Origin: Phanerodontia chrysosporium
Taxonomy: Eukaryota; Basidiomycota; Agaricomycetes; Polyporales; Phanerochaetaceae
DNA length: 64,000 bases
Assembly: GCA_001910725.1 (NCBI GenBank)
Contig: MJGA01000016.1
Coordinates: forward strand, 496,001-560,000
Direction of reading: 5' to 3'
Below the pieces are notes generated by a model. The model was not told the DNA's origin, did not search any database, and was given only the letters and a program-made list of their open reading frames with translations. How positions within the stretch are numbered: position 1 is the first letter of the stretch; each line of letters starts with the position of its first letter. Shown piece by piece: positions 59,135-64,000 of this stretch. The position numbers and the translations under genes were made by a program.

Positions 59135-61757
59135 TCAGACATCGATGTACCTTACGAACTATCCGAGCCGCGTCAGCCACCCATCTCGCCGAACTGACAG
59201 TCTGTGGACTCACCGAAGTGTAGGGCATCTTCGGATCCTCGCCGCGGTATGGCAGGCTGTCGGGGTACTCCTTCACGTTGCCGTTGTACGGCATCGTCTC
59301 GCCGCGGTGGTTCATCCAGCCCTCGAGCACGTGCGGATAGTGCGCGAGCTCCTCGGGGTTCGCGAGGTGCTTCGGTGCGTACACGATGTACTGCTGCGCC
59401 TTCTTCGCGCTCCGCGGCGACGGCAGCGACGTCCCGTCGGACATGACGAGCAGGTGGTCCCCGCGCCGGTTCCAGTAGCCGTAGCGCACCTGTCGGCGGC
59501 CACGCGGCGGAGACTTGGGCGATGGATTCGAGGACGTGTGCGAGTAGTGCGACGAGCGGTGCGGCGAGGCCTGTGCGGATGGCTGGTGTTGGGGCTGGTA
59601 CGAGGAGGCGTGTGAGACGGGGTGAGCGGCTTGGGACGGGTAGGTCTGGTACGAGTCGCTCGGCGGGCGAGACGAAGACCGCGCCTGCGACTGTGTACGC
59701 CGCCTGTGGAGATCTTGACTAGCTTGCCCCGCCGCAGCGGAGGCCGATGCAGAGGATGAGGCGGTGGATAAGTATGAAGAGGGCATGGGTGGGGGAGGCA
59801 AGGGGTTCTTCCCCCGTATCGGTGAAGGCACTCGGGACGGGACAACAGGAGGCATGTGTGTCGGAGAAGGCATAGGCGGAATCACAGCGGGCTCGCCAGT
59901 GAGCGTAGGATCTATGGTTGGATAGGTGCGGCTGCGAGCTGGAGTGCGTGTGTGGACAGACGGTGACCGCTTCGGGGTCCGCGACGTCTTGGATGGGGCG
60001 CGCGATAGAGAAACTGACGGACTCTCCTCTGGAATAGCAGGGATGTTGCTTGCTGGCGATTGCGATGATGTTGCCATGAGTGGAAATGTATGGTTGCGAC
60101 CAAGTTCGCGCGGACTAGGGCTAGACTTCGACGGAGCTGGCGCACTAGTGACGATAAGAGGGCTCAGCATCTCGTCGGGTTCGTCAGAGAAGCTCCGCAG
60201 GAATACACTAGATGAGGCAGAGGTGGGTGGAGTGTCCAAGGACATTGAAGACATCGTGCTAACAATGGAGGGGATGGTTGAGTCCCTTCGGGAACTCTGA
60301 GAGGCCTGAGACGACGTAGTAGCACCGGAATCGGCACGACCAGATGGAGACGGCGTAGGAGGGCCATAGATTGGCCCATGAAAATGCGGGCGGGCGAGGG
60401 GCTCATCGTCAGTTTCGGTGTCGGTGTCGGTTGAACTATATCGATTCTTCGATGGTGCTCTCTTGTGACGTGGTGGTGACGCCAACGGCGAGGGTCGCAT
60501 GGCTGCCTCGTCCCTGAAAGCCTCTCGAACGGAAGTTCGAGTTGGCGTGCCTGCACGTGCCGCAGCAGATGCAGAAGAAGACCCAACCGTGTTGTAGTGC
60601 TGAGGGGTGCGAATGATACTCGCAGAGAATGTGGGCTTCAGCTGTCGGTGCGAGCTAAACACAGACTCAGCGCCGTCGTCGTCTAGTCGGCTCTGAGATG
60701 AAGCTGTTGAGACATGGGTCGGAGTGCGAGGTGGTCTAGGCGAAACAGCCGAAGGTGTCACGGCTGGTGCGGATGCTGTCGAGACGTGAGTCGGAGTACG
60801 AGGAGGATTTGGTGTTACCGCCTGTGCCTGCAGCTCCTGCTGGCGCGATTGCTGTTGTTGCTGCTTCTGCTGTTGCTGACGCTGCTGTTGCTGCTGATAG
60901 TACTGTGAGAAGCTTGAAACCGCTGCAGGAGCAGAAGACGGCTGCACAGAGCTTTGAGCTAGAGACTCTGCTCGTGCATGTCGGATAGGCTTCGACCCTT
61001 CCGCGTCCGACGAAGGGTGTATGGTCTGACTGAGCGAGCGGTGCGTCGAGGTGTGATGATGATGTCGCCGGGCCCGCTCCTGCTGCTCTTGCATCTGCTG
61101 AGCGCTCATAATAGCAGATGCAGTGTGTGGCTGCTTGCTGGAGTGGTGATGCTGGCGCGGTTCAGACGAGCTCTGTGAGTCCCGGACGGCACGTCCATTA
61201 CCGGCATCCAATGGCTTCTCCGTAGGGCGATCGTCTGACTTACTGAGCTCCTTGGGCACCCACAGCCACGGTGTCTGAGGCACTCCATCATCTGCCTTGC
61301 GATGTTTACTCGCTTCCCTCTCCTCTTTCTCTTTCTGCATCTGCTCCAATTCCTCTGCCCTATAGTTCCACAGGCATAGTTGAGATGATGCAGTGGTCCT
61401 TCAACGAATGATAACGCACGTGTACATGTTCTCAAGGCCGAGCGGGTTCTTACTCAGGCCGGTGGCCCAGTATTCAGCATCGCCAGTGTTGAGCTTACGC
61501 TTGTACGGATTGACCGCTGCTGCAGGGATGCCCCAACTAGGATGCGGGGCCCAGAGTGCAGCCTGTGCCGCAGGATTGCCTTGGAACATGGGATTCCACT
61601 GCCATTGGCCGCCCATCCAAGCTCGGGGATCGACGCCAGCGGGTTGGGGCGGCGGATTAGGCATCGGTGCGGCAGGAGGCCAGCTGCCGGGCCAGCCAGC
61701 GGGTGCGCTGCGCCCGTGCCATGTGTGGTACTGCTGAGGGCCCATCCAGGACATCAT
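59135..61757 (-). CDS. Uncharacterised low-complexity protein with conserved ends
   Basis: Start 61757 (MMSWMGPQQYHTWHGRSAPA). The first 100 residues are Trp/Pro/Gly-rich and end GDAEYWATGLSKNPLGLENM. A 60-nt intron leads to TAEELEQMQKEKEEREASK, a charged helix. Then come about 600 residues of Ser/Pro/Thr/His/Gln-rich disorder, including a His run (ARRHHHHTS) and polyglutamine. The C-terminal 100 residues are again ordered: VRYGYWNRRGDHLLVMSDGT, QQYIVYAPKHLANPEELAHY and HVLEGWMNHRGETMPYNG. The last intron gives the end PYTSFVRYIDV (stop 59135-59137). The two conserved ends with disorder between suggest a scaffold. I do not recognise a family with known function. Confidence 0.75.
60835..60905 (-). 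repeat. CAG/CAA-coded polyglutamine tract
   Basis: The minus strand codes about two dozen residues dominated by Gln (YYQQQQQRQQQQKQQQQQ), mostly CAG and CAA codons, inside the low-complexity protein. Mixed codons reduce but do not remove slippage, so length polymorphism between strains is likely. Confidence 0.8.
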
Positions 61758-62557
61758 CGCACAGTGCAGAGGCAGCGTTCAACGCCGAGCACGAGAAGGA
61801 GGTACAACCGTGCTTCAAAGCGCGAGGAGGAAGAGCCGGTCTGTCAGCTCCGTTGGAGATATATCGCGACGAGCTGGCGTGATGCTTACGTAGAGAAATG
61901 AGAAGATCGCCCCAGACAGGCTTTATGGGTTGTTATGCGATGGCAACAAGCGTCGGAGCGTGGAGATACATGCAAGGTTCGGTCGAAACGAGGCGTTGCT
62001 GGCGAGAACTGTTGGCTTTGCACAGATATAGCAGGACGAGGCGCACAGGCGGGTGTCGCAAGCTGCAGTCGGTCTCGGGTCTCCAGAAATCGCCGTGTGA
62101 GGAGTCGGGCTCGAGGCTGGAAGCTGTACGCAGGCTCAGCCTGGCCGGCCACCACATGTACAGCATTCCATCCAATCGGTCCTTTCCGAACGGCCGCCGC
62201 AGCCAAGCGCGTCCTCAACTAGGAACAATAGCGGCTGGGAAACCCGCTCAGCCGCGGAACATACCCAGAATTGTCCTAGAAATCCGGCAACGAGGCCTCG
62301 CAGGGCCACGAGCGTGGCGTTAGGGGCAGAGTGGTCGAGCGGAAGACATGTTTATTCCACTAGCGCCCGAGAGCGGAGACATGGTACATCGTACAGATAC
62401 AGCATCCGATAACTTAGCACAATAACTCAAAGCAGGAAGGGCACAAAGGCTTGTCAGAAACAAGAGGGATAATCGGAACAAAAGTACAAAAGTCAGAAAA
62501 ATCGGAAACCGGAAACGCAGGAAACCCAGAAAACTGGAAACTGGAAACTTTGAACCC
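61758..62557. other. Intergenic region, no recognised gene
   Basis: Overlapping short frames on both strands at 61898-62323 show no domain. The region should contain the promoter of the low-complexity protein gene (minus) and the 3' end of the RBR gene (minus). Around 62440-62550 there are several AGAAAAnCnGGAAA-like repeats (GGAAACCGGAAACGCAGGAAAC), short and imperfect. Confidence 0.5.
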
Positions 62558-64000
62558 TCAGAACCAGTATTCCAGCCCGATTCCGCCATGCTCGTTGTGC
62601 ATGTGCTCGTACACCTGCCCGCTCTCCTTGAACGTCGACAGGCATACCCAGCAAATGTGCGCCTTGCAGCTCGTGCATGCGATGTGGTTGCATCCCGAGA
62701 TCCGCTCGATGGGATCTTGCAGCCCGGGCAGTTCTTGACGTCACGCGTGCTCGACCACTGCTGGAAAAGCCGCTTGTCCTCCGCCTCGCGCCGCGCGCAC
62801 GTCGTGCCGTCGTGGCTCTCGACGTGGCACTTGGCGCAGATGCGCACGAGGCAGGACGGGCACTGCAAGACGGTGTCGGCAGCCGCGGAGCGGTACACCT
62901 GCGGGCAGTCGGGTGTCGGGCAGTAGAAGAACTCGTCGGGTCTAGAATGGATATAGGAGAGAAAAGATGCGCGGACGACGTCGAAGAACTGCTCGGGCGC
63001 AGGATCTCCTTCGCGATATGTATGGGACGAGGGCCCCACAGCGACCCTCGTCGCCCAGACATGTCACGGGAACACCCGCGTGTCGACTGTCGCGACAGGT
63101 AACCCTCGAGACAGCTCTTGCACCATGAGTGTCCGCATGGAAGAGTGACAGGCAGACGACGTCGCCCAGACAGACAGGACAGCTGCGGCCCTTGTGGGCT
63201 GGTGTCGGTCGTGCCGTGCCTGGACATGTCGCAAGATCAGCCGCGTCACACGCAGGCGTCGTCGTCGCCGCGAATCTTGAGACTCTGTGTAGGGAAGTCC
63301 AGCACGACATTCTCGTGTCCTAGTTCCTGTTGCAACTTCATAAGGTCAGCGCTCAGGAAGAGTCCGATAAGTTTGCCGTGGATAGGGAAGGTGTGGAACA
63401 TTTGAGTCCGGAGTTCCTGTACCTTCCGCAGGATCGAGGACCGTACCGCATGTCGGGCGGCGGGTGGACCGAAGAGAGAGATGTAACACTTGCGTGGGTC
63501 ACGATTGATGAGGACGCCATGGTGTGCATGTTGTAGACGTTCGAGGAACTCTATCCCAGATGGAGTAGTAAAGAACGGATCCCATACGTTGTGCCCGTCG
63601 GATATTACTCGATCGCCTCGAAGCAGAGCTTCGAAGGACGATTTGATGTGCGTGAGGACTTCAAGCTTCGACGCGGCAATCTTCACGCCGACAGGCGGCG
63701 CATCCCTCGAGTTTCCGCGTTTGTCATACCATGAGATAATGGAGTTCTCTGGGCCAGCCCTCACACGACTTCGAAGGGCCACCAAATCGTAGAGAAGAGC
63801 TTGGAACACGTCTCGGGGAAGAGTGTAGTTGATCGTACGGGTGTGAGTCGCTGATAGTACTTCGCTGCCTAGAAACTTGAATCTGCGGTTGTTCAAGGCC
63901 TTCGCGGCTCTCGCAGCACCTTCCGGGGAGGCGTAATGCGCCCACGCGAGCACGTGCTGTCGCACGAAGGGTGGAGCAAGGACGGTGATCTTGAGGAGCT
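62558..64000 (-). pseudogene. RBR (RING-IBR-RING) E3 ubiquitin ligase, 5' end outside window, frame broken repeatedly
   Basis: Upstream part (64000-63246) is continuous: an RRM-like end (RAAKALNNRRFKFLGSEVL) and VWDPFFTTPSGIEFLERLQH, IGLFLSADLMKLQQELG. RING1 follows (CPVCLGDVVC and LPCGHSWCKSCLEGYL), with VTCLGDEGRCGALVP. IBR is FFYCPTPDCPQVYRS to CPSCLVRICAKCHVESHDG. RING2 is NCPGCK, RISGCNHIACTSCKAHICWV with the catalytic Cys in CNHIAC, ending MHNEHGGIGLEYWF (stop 62558-62560). RING2's Cys would take ubiquitin from an E2 as a thioester. Between 63152 and 62711 the reading frame changes six times, each time at a G/C run one base too short for the conserved protein. Either a decaying copy or a locally faulty consensus. 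If the latter, the gene is intact and this is a normal member of a mushroom-expanded family. Confidence 0.8.

Overview
The window is nuclear DNA of a filamentous basidiomycete, most likely an Agaricomycete. The evidence is dense genes cut by many introns of about 45-65 nt with GT(A/G)NGT donors, a stearoyl-CoA desaturase fused to cytochrome b5, a large fungal-type G-alpha, a seven-helix receptor of the Git3/cAMP-receptor type, a DUF6534 membrane protein, several F-box/leucine-rich proteins and an RBR E3 ligase of the expanded mushroom type. I see no prokaryotic, viral, CRISPR, rRNA or convincing tRNA signature. Because genes are spliced, each CDS entry gives the genomic span from start to stop codon with introns included. 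Splice sites were read by eye from frame, consensus and family conservation.

Layout. 1-5.4 kb (minus): 3' part of a long Ser/Thr/Pro-rich PH-domain-like protein running off the left edge. 5.4-7.2 kb: no recognised gene. 7.2-9.8 kb (plus): WrbA-type quinone reductase, then a mitochondrial-type protein of unknown function. 10-15 kb: a helical-repeat protein (Ybp2/ALF4/glomulin-like, minus) and a peroxisomal ABCD half-transporter (plus), transcribed apart from only 57 bp. 15.6-16.5 kb (minus): small one-pass membrane protein. 17.5-19.2 kb (plus): delta-9 desaturase. 19.9-22.2 kb (minus): G-alpha with extraordinary microexons. 23.2-24.6 kb (minus): DUF6534 protein. 24.6-28.2 kb: gene-poor. 28.2-29.7 kb (plus): F-box protein. 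29.9-30.5 kb (minus): PB1-like protein. 32-33.6 kb (plus): GPCR. 34.6-35.3 kb (plus): Rrg7 nuclease-fold protein. 35.7-40.8 kb (minus): SNF2-RING ATPase of the Uls1/Rad5 group. 41.3-41.8 kb (minus): Pmp3. 42.3-43.8 kb (minus): second F-box protein. 44.3 kb: possible mini-gene. 45.1-47.6 kb (plus): DUF3433 membrane protein. 49.3-52.4 kb (plus): two-RRM RNA-binding protein. 52.8-56.4 kb (minus): MSH2. 57.5-59 kb (plus): F-box protein with an N-terminal membrane anchor. 59.1-61.8 kb (minus): low-complexity protein with conserved ends. 62.6 kb to the right edge (minus): RBR E3 ligase with repeated frame breaks.

Functional threads, as inference only: lipid metabolism (desaturase, peroxisomal acyl transporter), signalling (GPCR, G-alpha, PB1), protein turnover (three F-box proteins, one RBR) and genome maintenance (MSH2, Uls1-like). 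There is no sign of a single co-regulated cluster. The most unusual observation is the G-alpha gene: three consecutive microexons of 15, 21 and 26 nt across the P-loop, a 4-nt exon in switch II, and histidine in place of the catalytic glutamine.
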